DNA from: Paenibacillus sp. RUD330
GTDB lineage: Bacteria; Bacillota; Bacilli; Paenibacillales; Paenibacillaceae
NCBI RefSeq assembly: GCF_002243345.2
Contig: NZ_CP022655.2
Span: 1,924,501 to 1,988,500, forward strand
Direction of reading: 5' to 3'
Length of the DNA stretch: 64,000 nt
Below are positions 34,853 through 41,876 of this stretch, piece by piece. The notes below the pieces were generated by a model, which had not been told where the DNA came from, did not search any database, and worked only from the letters and a program-made list of their open reading frames with translations. The number at the start of each line of letters is the position of its first letter. Position 1 is the stretch's first letter. A program made the position numbers and the translations under genes.

Positions 34853-35442
34853 GATGGCTGGCCAAGAAAAGGGTGCTGCTGGTCGTACTGGCGGGATTCG
34901 TCCTCCTGCTTTTCCTCAAGTCCGACTGGATGGGCCGGATGATGTATCCGATCTCTTACGTCGACGAGATCCAGGCCGGCGCTTCCGATTATGAAGTCGA
35001 TCCGTATCTCATCGCGGCCATCATCCGCGTGGAATCGAATTTCCGTACCGGCAAGGTTTCGAAGAAGGGAGCCGCAGGGGTGATGCAGCTCATGCCCGAC
35101 ACGGCCCAGTGGATCATCGAGACGGCCAAGCTCGAGGCTTTGACCGCAGAGGGAGTGACCTCCGATACGAAGCTCAGCATCCGGGCAGGCTCCTGGTACA
35201 TACACTCCCTTCATCAGCAGTTCAAGGGCAATTCGGTCGCGGCGGTCGCAGCCTACAACGCCGGACCCGGCAAAGTGTCCAAGTGGCTGCAGAACGGGAC
35301 GTGGGACGGAACGCTCAAAAACCTGAGCCGCATTCCGTACGGAGAGACGCGCCACTATGTACAACGTGTCGATTATTATTATAATAAGTATAAGGACCTG
35401 TATCCCGACATGGCCAGCGATTCATCAGGCCGGCTCAGCTGA
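34849..35442 (+). CDS. Membrane-anchored lytic transglycosylase
   Basis: A 197-residue protein with an N-terminal membrane anchor (about 8-22, VLLVVLAGFVLLLFL) and an SLT/GEWL lysozyme-fold domain. The catalytic Glu is in IIRVESNFRTGKVSKKGAAG, followed by VMQLMPDTA and VAAVAAYNAGPGKVSKWL, the standard SLT motifs. The C-terminus has the typical RIPYGETRHYVQRVDYYYNK. It cleaves peptidoglycan glycan strands outside the membrane. It is translationally coupled to coaE. Confidence 0.93.
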   Translation: MRWLAKKRVLLVVLAGFVLLLFLKSDWMGRMMYPISYVDEIQAGASDYEVDPYLIAAIIRVESNFRTGKVSKKGAAGVMQLMPDTAQWIIETAKLEALTAEGVTSDTKLSIRAGSWYIHSLHQQFKGNSVAAVAAYNAGPGKVSKWLQNGTWDGTLKNLSRIPYGETRHYVQRVDYYYNKYKDLYPDMASDSSGRLS

Positions 35443-35447
35443 ATGCA

Positions 35448-35497
35448 AAAAAACCCGGAACGCCTCCCGTTTCGGGGAGACGTTGCCGGGCTTTCCG
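35448..35497 (-). terminator. Terminator of the spore protein gene
   Basis: On the minus strand CCCGGCAACGTCTCCCC pairs imperfectly with GGGAGGCGTTCCGGG, followed by T7. It lies 13 bases past the SASP stop and may also end the coaE-transglycosylase transcript. Confidence 0.7.
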
Positions 35498-35510
35498 ATA
35501 TCAGGCCAAA

Positions 35511-35732
35511 TTATTTGTATTGACCTGCCAGGGATTGCTCGCCGATCGTTACCAGGCGTTTCGTGATGTAACCGCCAAGGGAACCTGCGTCATACGTCGT
35601 GAAGTTGCCGTAGTAGCCGTCCTGCGGGATGGCGATACCCAGTTCTTGAGCAACTTCGAATTTCATTTGATCCAGCGCCGCGCTTGCGTTTGGCACGACC
35701 AGTTGGTTGCTGCCGCTGTTGTTGTTAGCCAT
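35511..35732 (-). CDS. Alpha/beta-type small acid-soluble spore protein
   Basis: A 73-residue SASP that coats spore DNA. The family signatures are complete: the germination protease region FEVAQELGIAIPQDG, where GPR-type proteases cleave after the Glu, and the DNA-binding YITKRLVTIGEQSLAG. GAGGAGG lies upstream of the ATG. It has a near-consensus sigma-G promoter (35763-35791), so expression is expected in the forespore only. Confidence 0.97.
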   Translation of the reverse strand: MANNNSGSNQLVVPNASAALDQMKFEVAQELGIAIPQDGYYGNFTTYDAGSLGGYITKRLVTIGEQSLAGQYK

Positions 35733-35762
35733 TGTTGTTCACCTCCTCGCTGTTGGTAAAAG

Positions 35763-35791
35763 TATTATGTGCGGAATTAGCCGGATCATAC
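35763..35791 (-). promoter_or_regulatory. Sigma-G promoter of the spore protein gene
   Basis: On the minus strand GTATG, 17 bases, CATAATA. Both elements match the sigma-G consensus (GHATR and CATNHTA), and the promoter sits about 30 bases upstream of the SASP start codon. Confidence 0.85.
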
Positions 35792-35895
35792 GGCGAGCTC
35801 GGCAATAATTTGTCCGACAGTCCACAAATCCCGCAGCCATGCGGATTTCAGACGAAAAATAAATGCCATCAACCGAATCAAGGGAGGGAATCCCC

Positions 35896-36363
35896 ATGAA
35901 ATGCCCATATTGCGAGCATTCCGGAACGAAGGTGCTGGATTCCCGTCCCGCCAACGGGGACAAGTCCATCCGCAGAAGGCGCGAATGCGAGCGCTGCAGC
36001 CGCAGGTTCACGACCTTCGAGATGATCGAGGAGACCCCTCTGATCGTCATCAAGAAGGATGGAAGCCGGGAGGAGTTCAGCCGGGACAAGATTCTGCGCG
36101 GGCTTATCCGCGCCTGCGAGAAGCGTCCCGTTCCTGCCGAGAGGCTGGAGGAGATCGTCTCCGAGGTCGAGAAGGAGATCCGCACGACCGCGCAGGCGGA
36201 AGTCGAGAGCCGCGATATCGGCGAGATCCTCATGCAGCAGCTGTATCCGGTCGACGAGGTCGCTTATGTGCGCTTCGCATCGGTGTACCGGCAGTTCAAG
36301 GACATCGACATGTTCATGAAGGAGCTGTCCAGCCTGCTGTCCAAAAACCCGGCGGACGCTTGA
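35896..36363 (+). CDS. nrdR: Transcriptional repressor NrdR
   Basis: A 155-residue repressor of ribonucleotide reductase genes. It opens with a zinc ribbon (CPYC...CERC, residues 3-34) followed by the basic [17 protein letters not shown] region and the ATP-cone domain ([20 protein letters not shown]) that senses ATP/dATP. The ATG at 35896 follows AGGGAGG; the upstream ATG at 35863 has no site. Length is normal. It is a single gene in the polA-coaE neighbourhood, as in other Bacillales. Confidence 0.96.
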   Translation: MKCPYCEHSGTKVLDSRPANGDKSIRRRRECERCSRRFTTFEMIEETPLIVIKKDGSREEFSRDKILRGLIRACEKRPVPAERLEEIVSEVEKEIRTTAQAEVESRDIGEILMQQLYPVDEVAYVRFASVYRQFKDIDMFMKELSSLLSKNPADA

Positions 36364-36378
36364 TTTGCAGCAAAATGG

Positions 36379-36414
36379 AAAGACCTTCGCTGAAAAAAGC
36401 GAAGGTCTTTTTTT
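36379..36414 (+). terminator. Terminator of nrdR
   Basis: AGACCTTCGCT and AGCGAAGGTCT with a GAAAAA loop, followed by T7. Confidence 0.9.
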
Positions 36415-36592
36415 ACATGGGTCAATGGAAGGGGATTCTGGATCATGCTCAGGTTCGTCTCCGCGATTCATCCATTCAACCATTGAACACGGCAAGCCGC
36501 AGTCAGTCTGCACCTCGCGAGTTACCACGCGCAGAATTTCAGCATCCTCATCTGCAACGCTGGAATTGCGGTTCCAGTCTGCTCGGCAGCAG

Positions 36593-36622
36593 CAAAAAAA
36601 GCACCCTCGAAGGATGCTTTTT
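36593..36622 (-). terminator. Terminator of the MarR-SDR operon
   Basis: On the minus strand a short imperfect stem (AGCATCCT / AGGGTGCT) with TCGA loop is followed by T7. It lies just after the SDR stop. Confidence 0.7.
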
Positions 36623-36633
36623 TCATGGCGATC

Positions 36634-37386
36634 TTATTTTGCGTAGTAGCCGCCGTCGATCGGCAGCTCGACGCCGGTGATGTACGAGGATTCGTCGGAA
36701 GCAAGGAACAGGACGCCTTGCGCGATGTCTTCCGGCTTGCCGAGACGGGGCAGCGGAGTCTGCATCAGGAACCATTGCACCATCTGCTCGTCCTTCATCA
36801 GATCGACGGTCATCGGCGTTTCGATGTAGCCCGGGTGGATGGAGTTCGCGCGGATGTTGTGCTTGGCGTAATCGACCGCTGTCGCCTTCGTGAGCATGCG
36901 TACGGCGCCTTTGCTCGCGGTGTAGGGACCTGCGCCGCTGCCGCCCGTAAGGCCGGCGATGGAGGAGATGTTCACGATGGAGCCGCCTCCGGCTTCGATC
37001 ATATGAGGAATCACGTATTTCTGGCCAAGGAAGATGCTCGTGACGTTGACCTTCATCGTGCGCTCCCAGCGATCAACGGTCTGATCCATGAATGGAACGG
37101 CGTCGGAGATGCCGGCATTGTTGACGAGGACATTGATCTGGCCGAACTTGGCGATCGCGGCGTCGACGACGGATACCCAGTCCTCTTCGGAGGCAACATT
37201 ATGCTTGAGGCCAAGCGCTTCTCCGCCGAGGGCTTCGATTTCCTTTGCAACTTCCTGGATTTTTTCTTCCTGGAGATCGGTGATGACGACCTTCGCGCCT
37301 TCCTTGGCGAACAGAAGGGCGTCCGCTTTGCCCATGCCGCCTGCCGCGCCTGTAATGATCGCTACTTTGCCTTTGAGTCTGTCCAT
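36634..37386 (-). CDS. SDR family NAD(P)-dependent oxidoreductase
   Basis: A 250-residue classical short-chain dehydrogenase. The cofactor motif TGAAGGMGKADA (about 13-24), NNAG motif in VLVNNAGIS, catalytic Ser in VNISSIAG and YxxxK in YTASKGA are all present. Asp in VVITDLQEE after the second strand favours NAD(H). The substrate is unknown (sugar, sterol or other alcohol). GAGGAAAC precedes the ATG. It follows the MarR regulator by 25 bases and is very likely co-transcribed with and controlled by it. Confidence 0.93.
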   Translation of the reverse strand: MDRLKGKVAIITGAAGGMGKADALLFAKEGAKVVITDLQEEKIQEVAKEIEALGGEALGLKHNVASEEDWVSVVDAAIAKFGQINVLVNNAGISDAVPFMDQTVDRWERTMKVNVTSIFLGQKYVIPHMIEAGGGSIVNISSIAGLTGGSGAGPYTASKGAVRMLTKATAVDYAKHNIRANSIHPGYIETPMTVDLMKDEQMVQWFLMQTPLPRLGKPEDIAQGVLFLASDESSYITGVELPIDGGYYAK

Positions 37387-37411
37387 TTTCGTTTCCTCCT
37401 GTGGATTCGGT

Positions 37412-37846
37412 TTAGGTTTCTTGGATTCGCTTGTGGAGATGGGCGATCATTTTTTCATACGACTGGATCAGGAGATCCAATTCCTCGGATGAAAACTCGG
37501 TCCAAAGCCCCTCGGTCAGCTGCATGAACCGGGCTACAAGCCTTTGCTCGGCCGCATGGCCGGATTCCGTGATGCGGAGATTCACCTGCCGCCGGTCTTC
37601 TTCGCTGACGACGCGCTCGATGTAGCCCTTGTCGACGAGCTTGCCGCTCAGATTCGTCACGGCCGACGGAGTCACGCCTAGCTTGGCTGCAAGCTCGGAA
37701 GAGGTTTTGCTGCCCTCATGAGCGAGCGTCTGCAGGATAGAGTACTGAGGAGCCGTCATGTTGGCATCCTGCAGCTTGGCGTAGCTGTCGACAATCGTCT
37801 GCATATGAAGACTGATCAGTTGGGAGAGTCGATCCTGCTGTTCCAG
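37412..37846 (-). CDS. MarR family transcriptional regulator (probable CTG start)
   Basis: A winged-helix repressor with recognition helix SSELAAKLGVTPSAVTNLSG and wing VVSEEDRRQVNLRITESG. The first in-frame ATG (37804) has no ribosome binding site and would cut off part of helix 1, giving 130 residues. The CTG at 37846 lies 6 bases after AGGTGA and adds LEQQDRLSQLISLH, giving a normal ~144-residue protein; a stop codon lies just upstream. I therefore prefer the CTG. The operator at 37884-37905 lies over its own transcription start. First gene of a MarR-SDR operon. Confidence 0.88.
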   Translation of the reverse strand: MEQQDRLSQLISLHMQTIVDSYAKLQDANMTAPQYSILQTLAHEGSKTSSELAAKLGVTPSAVTNLSGKLVDKGYIERVVSEEDRRQVNLRITESGHAAEQRLVARFMQLTEGLWTEFSSEELDLLIQSYEKMIAHLHKRIQET

Positions 37847-37883
37847 CCGGCATCACCTCGGACATATTGGTTGAAATCATTTA

Positions 37884-37905
37884 ATAGTTAATACCTTTTA
37901 ACTAT
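37884..37905. promoter_or_regulatory. MarR operator candidate
   Basis: ATAGTTAA and TTAACTAT form a perfect 8-base inverted repeat with a 6-base spacer. It lies immediately downstream of the -10 of the MarR promoter, so binding would block initiation (autorepression). Confidence 0.75.
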
Positions 37906-37908
37906 TTC

Positions 37909-37938
37909 AGTATAAACCCGTTTGAAAGCCATGGTCAA
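37909..37938 (-). promoter_or_regulatory. Promoter of the MarR-SDR operon
   Basis: On the minus strand TTGACC, 18 bases, TATACT. Confidence 0.7.
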
Positions 37939-37955
37939 CTTTTTTAAATTAACAG

Positions 37956-37985
37956 TTGACACTAATAATATGCCCATGGTATGAT
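37956..37985 (+). promoter_or_regulatory. Promoter of the tRNA-Ala gene
   Basis: TTGACA, 18 bases, TATGAT, ending about 68 bases before the tRNA. The -35 is shared with the right half of an inverted repeat (GTCAACT 37934-37940 / AGTTGAC 37954-37960). Confidence 0.65.
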
Positions 37986-38053
37986 CTTTCTTGTCGCGGT
38001 GCTGATTTGTTTGAGAGAATGAAGAACAAATACATAGTCGAGACCGATCATAC

Positions 38054-38126
38054 GGGGCCTTAGCTCAGCTGGGAGAGCGCATCGCTGGCAGCGATGAGGT
38101 CAGGGGTTCGATCCCCCTAGGCTCCA
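38054..38126 (+). tRNA. tRNA-Ala (GGC anticodon)
   Basis: A complete 73-base cloverleaf. The acceptor stem GGGGCCT pairs with AGGCTCC (one G-U). The D-arm is GCTC...GAGC, the anticodon stem CATCG/CGATG with loop CTGGCAG (anticodon GGC), and the T-arm AGGGG-TTCGATC-CCCCT. Discriminator A; the 3' CCA is not encoded. An integrase relic lies just downstream, in keeping with use of this tRNA as an integration site. Confidence 0.97.
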
Positions 38127-38138
38127 TAATAGCATTCA

Positions 38139-38177
38139 TGCAGAAAACCCTTGTATATCAAGGGTTTTCTGCTTTTT
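38139..38177 (+). terminator. Terminator of the tRNA-Ala gene
   Basis: GCAGAAAACCCTTG and CAAGGGTTTTCTGC form a perfect 14-base-pair stem with a short loop and T5. A second small stem (GGGCC/GGCCC, 38179-38196) with TTTTCTTTTT follows. Confidence 0.88.
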
Positions 38178-38248
38178 AGGGCCTTGGCAGAGGCCCTTTT
38201 CTTTTTGCTCAGAAACGAATTTGGTGCCGTTTTAGTACCATTAGTTTT

Positions 38249-38404
38249 TTAGTGCCGTAATGGACAACAACTTACATATGAACTGGTGCCGAAAAGCATG
38301 GCAACAAATTTGTCCGCCATCTCTTTCTGCATTTTCGGGAGAAGGTGGCTGTGCAGGTCCAATGTGAGATTCTTAATCTTCGGCTTGTTTAATTCTTGTT
38401 CCAT
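38249..38404 (-). pseudogene. Tyrosine-recombinase (phage integrase) C-terminal relic
   Basis: On the minus strand 51 codons read IKNLTLDLHSHLLPKMQKEM, then ADKFVAMLFG, ending in a stop. This resembles the end of phage/ICE integrases, usually written LDTYSHLLPxMQKEAADKM. The position of the catalytic Tyr (D-T-Y-S-H) reads D-L-H-S-H, so the site is lost. The upstream catalytic domain is missing. The surrounding ~430 bases (38127-38563) are AT-rich and have no other credible gene. It lies next to tRNA-Ala. Confidence 0.65.
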
Positions 38405-38563
38405 TATACTCAACAAATTCATAACGTCTCTTAAACCATTCGTTTACAAGTATGAGCGAACCGGTAGGACGTCCAATTTTTTTTTGGAAATATCCCAACC
38501 TTTTTTCCGCTAGGCACACTATTTGATTATCAGGAATTACAGAGGCAATTGCGGAGGCGAATG
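38405..38563. other. AT-rich leader between integrase relic and sigma gene
   Basis: No intact gene. On the minus strand a 40-residue open stretch (KKIGRPTGSLILVNEWFKRR...) could be another decayed piece of the mobile element. I found no convincing ECF-type promoter motif for the sigma gene. Confidence 0.4.
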
Positions 38564-40207
38564 ATGGATTCGATCGGGTGGAACGGAAAAGAAGCGGCCG
38601 AAGCGATTCGGAGCTATGTCAAACCGATTTTCGGTTTTGCGTTGAACCGGGTTAAGCAGCGGGCGGAGGCGGAGGATCTGGCTCAGGAGATTATGCTGCA
38701 GTTGTTGAAATCCTTCTCAGGGAAGCCGGACATTCGGAGCCTGGACGCTTATGTTTGGACGGTTGCCCGATACACTTGGGTGAATTGGTTGAAAAAGCGT
38801 GCGCTCGCTCCCCAAGCAATTGAAATCAACGGCATGTCCGAACTGCCGGCCGACCCTTCCTGGGATCCGCTTGACCGGCTGCTGGAAACCGAAGCTTATC
38901 GCGGACTGCGCCGGGAAGTCGCGTTTCTGTCCGACATTCATCGCCGAATCGTAGTCATGTATTACTACGACGAGCTTAAAATCGTCGATATCGCGAATGC
39001 TCTGAACATTCCTGCCAATACGGTGAAGTGGCATCTGAGCGAGGCCAAAAAGGAGTTAAGGAAAGGAATGAACCGTATGCGCGCAACAGGAGCTTTAAGT
39101 GTCAATCCCGTCAGCATGGGGGAAATGGGCCATTCCGGTTTGGCCGGCAGACTGGGCGAAACCAACGATTTTCTTGGACGCGCCTTGGCGCAAAATATCG
39201 TTTACGCGGCTTATCGCAAGGCGCATACCGTCCATGAAATCGCGGAGGAGCTCGGAATGCCGCCGTCTTTGCTGGAAGACGAAGTCCGACACCTGGCCGA
39301 TTACAATTTCCTCGTCCAAACCTCTCCCGGCAAATATCAAAGCAATACCATTGTCTGGGACACGATCGAGCTGGCCGGAGCCAGTCATCGATTCTATCAA
39401 GATTGCGCCGCCGAAGTGGCCGATGTTCATTTCGACGCGTTGATGGAGGTTCGCCGGCAAGTCGAAGATAGCGGAGTGTATAGTCCGGACGGCGACTATA
39501 ACTTTCTGCTCTGGACCTTGCTGCCCAAGAACGTCGGGGAGCAATCCTGGCCGTGCATGCCGGCGGGCGACAACTTCGATGCGGTCGCGCCGATGCGAAA
39601 GGACGGGGGGCAGTATATCGCCTATGCAGCGTTGAACCGGAGCCGCAATGCCGATCCGGGGTTTGATCTGAATCGTTACGTCACCTTAGGTCCGATGCTC
39701 CGCTACGTCGAAGACAGCCCCTTATACTTGTGGCAATTCAATACGTACTGGAGCGACCGCCAGGATTGGCGTCACCTGGAATACCGGGATGTCGAGGTTT
39801 GCCATGCGTTCCGGCAAGGCGAACTGCCCGACAACGAAGAAAACCGCGAGTTATATTCGTTTCTGCTGGAGAAGGGGTACATCCGCAAGACGGAGGAGGG
39901 GTACAAGTTCAATGCGGTTTGGATCGACTCTCCACAAACGATGGGTCGGCTGAACAAGGCAATGCCGGATTTGTCCGACTTGTATGCGCCCGCTGTCGGT
40001 AAGCTCTACGATAAAATGCTCAAGCTGTTCTTGCAAAATCAGCCGAAGCATTTGGAGCCGCAGATTGCCTACATGGTGAGAGGCAATACCGGCGGCGGCC
40101 GGTTGGTCGCTTATATTTTGAAGCATTTGACCGACAACGGAAAGTTGAAAGCGCCGTTGCCGCACCAGAGGAAGACGATTACAACCTGGATGGGGCCGGT
40201 CAAGTAA
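38564..40207 (+). CDS. ECF-like sigma-70 factor with long C-terminal extension
   Basis: A 547-residue protein. Residues about 10-85 form sigma region 2 (AEAEDLAQEIMLQLLKSF; DAYVWTVARYTWVNWLKK) and about 115-175 region 4 (DIHRRIVVMYYYDELKIVDI, ANALNIPANTVKWHLSEAKK). That is a complete ECF-type factor. A winged-HTH-like stretch follows (about 210-260, AHTVHEIAEELGMPPSLLED, then EVRHLADYNFLV). After that come ~285 residues I cannot assign, rich in Trp, Tyr and Asp. The ATG at 38564 is 6 bases after GGAGG; the ATG at 38561 is too close. No anti-sigma gene is adjacent, so the extension may be the regulator. It lies in an accessory patch next to tRNA-Ala. Target genes are unknown. Confidence 0.85.
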   Translation: MDSIGWNGKEAAEAIRSYVKPIFGFALNRVKQRAEAEDLAQEIMLQLLKSFSGKPDIRSLDAYVWTVARYTWVNWLKKRALAPQAIEINGMSELPADPSWDPLDRLLETEAYRGLRREVAFLSDIHRRIVVMYYYDELKIVDIANALNIPANTVKWHLSEAKKELRKGMNRMRATGALSVNPVSMGEMGHSGLAGRLGETNDFLGRALAQNIVYAAYRKAHTVHEIAEELGMPPSLLEDEVRHLADYNFLVQTSPGKYQSNTIVWDTIELAGASHRFYQDCAAEVADVHFDALMEVRRQVEDSGVYSPDGDYNFLLWTLLPKNVGEQSWPCMPAGDNFDAVAPMRKDGGQYIAYAALNRSRNADPGFDLNRYVTLGPMLRYVEDSPLYLWQFNTYWSDRQDWRHLEYRDVEVCHAFRQGELPDNEENRELYSFLLEKGYIRKTEEGYKFNAVWIDSPQTMGRLNKAMPDLSDLYAPAVGKLYDKMLKLFLQNQPKHLEPQIAYMVRGNTGGGRLVAYILKHLTDNGKLKAPLPHQRKTITTWMGPVK

Positions 40208-40836
40208 GTCGGGTTCGGAAATGGATACGAAGAATGGCCGTTCCCGGGTGGTGGCGGCCATTTTCACGCAATACTCTGTCCAACGAAGTGATTATAAACA
40301 TCGCTATTGCACCACGGCCCCCTCCTGAACGTATGAAAATGATCAAAAACCACCCATGACCTCACGTGCGTCATGGGTGGTTTTTGATCACAATCGCATC
40401 TGCCGGATTCTTCTCCCCTCACACGAAGGACCACCTAGCAAATTTATCTGACAATTTTTTATCCTTTCTCGACCGCAGCCCAGCCGTGAGAGGTCGGATG
40501 CTCCACATACTCAGTCAAGTGGAAGAACTTAGTTTACAGTAGGTATATATATAATTCACTTTCCTTTTCTCCAGATCTATTCAGCGAAACTGCCCGTTAG
40601 CTTAATCAACGGACGCTAGTCTAATACTTTATTTTCTAAGTCTACAACATTATTTTCCTAGTAAAACACTTTTTTATGAAGAGATCCCTCAACTGGATTA
40701 AGTATAATGGGAATTATAGGGAACGTAAGCGATTGAGAGCAAGGACTTTTTTTCTTGATAAAGTAGTTCGTAAGACTTAAATCCCAGCTTCTTCCTATCG
40801 ATACCTTTTTTACACTGAATCGAGGAGGAAGGTTAA
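40208..40836. other. Long non-coding stretch after the sigma gene
   Basis: About 630 bases. It holds the terminator at 40338-40391 and then AT-rich sequence with no gene I can support. A 61-codon minus-strand ORF (40658-40843) has no family resemblance. GAGGAGG at the end belongs to the decayed nuclease gene. Confidence 0.5.
40338..40391 (+). terminator. Strong terminator downstream of the sigma gene
   Basis: TGATCAAAAACCACCCATGAC and its complement form a perfect ~21-base-pair stem with a 9-base loop. The T-tract is inside the stem. It can act on both strands. Confidence 0.85.
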
Positions 40837-41139
40837 ATGACAAAAAGAAAAAGCAAGAAGAAAGCTCAAGCAGATTTGCTGCAAAGTCTTGTTAGCACGC
40901 CGAGCGATTGAAGCGTTCAGGCATTGCTGAAATCGATAAAATGGACGGGCGGCAGTTTTTGAACATTACCTCGGACATCTTTTCCGCTCTCCTGAGCTCA
41001 TTACCGAGCTCAAGACGCGATTGTCGTAACCAATTCAGACTTTACCGAGCAGGCTTGCAATCTAGCTAAGTCAAACCGTGTCCGTTTTATCAACCGTGAG
41101 GAGAGCAAAAGCATGCCGTTTAAAATTTCCATGGAATAA
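40837..41139 (+). pseudogene. Decayed Mrr-type restriction endonuclease
   Basis: The start is intact: GAGGAGG then MTKRKSKKKAQADLLQSLVS, but the frame stops after 24 codons. Further pieces appear in shifted frames: SGIAEIDKMDGRQFL, then EHYLGHLFRSPELITELKTR, then (after an internal deletion) DAIVVTNSDFTEQACNLAKS and NRVRFINREES. As I recall, these match the Mrr_cat nuclease fold (IxxMDGxxFExYLxxLF ... VVTNSxFTxxAxxLAxxNxVxLIdRxxL). The central catalytic D-x-E-x-K part is deleted. It is a relic of a restriction or genome-defence gene. Confidence 0.72.
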
Positions 41140-41181
41140 GAACGGGTGTTCGTAATATACTATCCCCATGAGGTGATACAT

Positions 41182-41577
41182 ATGCGGACTGCAAAACCAT
41201 GGCCGGATGAAGGGCGGCTTAAGCCAAACGAAGAAGATGAAATCAAACGTGTAATTGCCTTGCAATTGATGCGGCCGGTCATTGAGGACAACAGGCAAAA
41301 GCTTCTGGAGCACAAGGGAGTGCTGCAGCGGGCTTACCGAATGACGCTGGAGGTATTTGCACAAAGGACGAGCGAAGAGCTTCAGCGGGAGCGTCGGAGG
41401 CTTTCAAACGAGCGAATCCATGTAAGGCAAGTGGTGCCACGGCGGGGGATGATCGTTATGAGCTACACATGCCGTTCGTTTCCAGGGGAGCTGGAGCTGA
41501 CGCATCAAGAGGCGGAGTACCTCCGAGAGCAGTTGATTGATGATTACATCGAGTTCTTCTTTGGTCGAAAGTCGTAG
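41182..41577 (+). CDS. Hypothetical protein, phage-like context
   Basis: A 131-residue very charged, mostly helical protein. GAGGTGATACAT precedes the ATG at 41182; the longer frame from 41146 has no site. I recognise no domain. Visible features are a helical, Arg/Glu-rich middle (QRTSEELQRERRRLSNERIH), then a short beta-like part (RGMIVMSYTCRSFPGELELT) and an amphipathic C-terminal helix. Base composition is lower in GC than the flanking core genes. It is found between a nuclease relic and a holin-like small ORF, so a phage origin is likely. Confidence 0.55.
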   Translation: MRTAKPWPDEGRLKPNEEDEIKRVIALQLMRPVIEDNRQKLLEHKGVLQRAYRMTLEVFAQRTSEELQRERRRLSNERIHVRQVVPRRGMIVMSYTCRSFPGELELTHQEAEYLREQLIDDYIEFFFGRKS

Positions 41578-41598
41578 GACAATTCCGTAACGGATTCA

Positions 41599-41763
41599 AT
41601 GGATAACATTGCAAGTGGCATTCAGGAAATAAGTGCTAAACTAAATGAAGTCATTTACACTGCTGCTGATACTGCTGACAAGACAAACATGTGGTTAGGT
41701 ATTATTGCTTGCACATTGATTGCCCACTTTCTATTTAACGTGTATAAGCATTTTGCAAAATAG
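41599..41763 (+). CDS. Small single-span membrane protein (holin-like)
   Basis: 54 residues: a polar N-terminal helix (IASGIQEISAKLNEVIYTAA) followed by one hydrophobic helix (MWLGIIACTLIAHFLFNVYK) and a basic end. The layout resembles XhlA-type phage holin partners, but no specific match is recognised. The ribosome binding site is weak. A terminator follows at 41774-41799, which supports expression. Confidence 0.45.
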   Translation: MDNIASGIQEISAKLNEVIYTAADTADKTNMWLGIIACTLIAHFLFNVYKHFAK

Positions 41764-41773
41764 GCTTGTACCC

Positions 41774-41799
41774 GCGACCCAATAAGGTCGCTTTTTCTT
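41774..41799 (+). terminator. Terminator after the small membrane protein
   Basis: GCGACC and GGTCGC with CAATAA loop, followed by TTTTTCTTTG. Confidence 0.7.
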
Positions 41800-41876
41800 T
41801 GCCTGAATTTGCTTCCAGGCACCCAATCGGAAGAGCGGTAGAATCGGCATATTAGACTATGAAGGGAGGTGCAGCC

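Noticed and set aside
38286-38513. A 75-codon plus-strand ORF upstream of the sigma gene
   Set aside because: It is antisense to the integrase relic, which gives a meaningful protein match; the plus frame does not.
40658-40843. A 61-codon minus-strand ORF after the sigma gene
   Set aside because: No ribosome binding site or family pattern; the end overlaps the start signals of the nuclease relic on the other strand.
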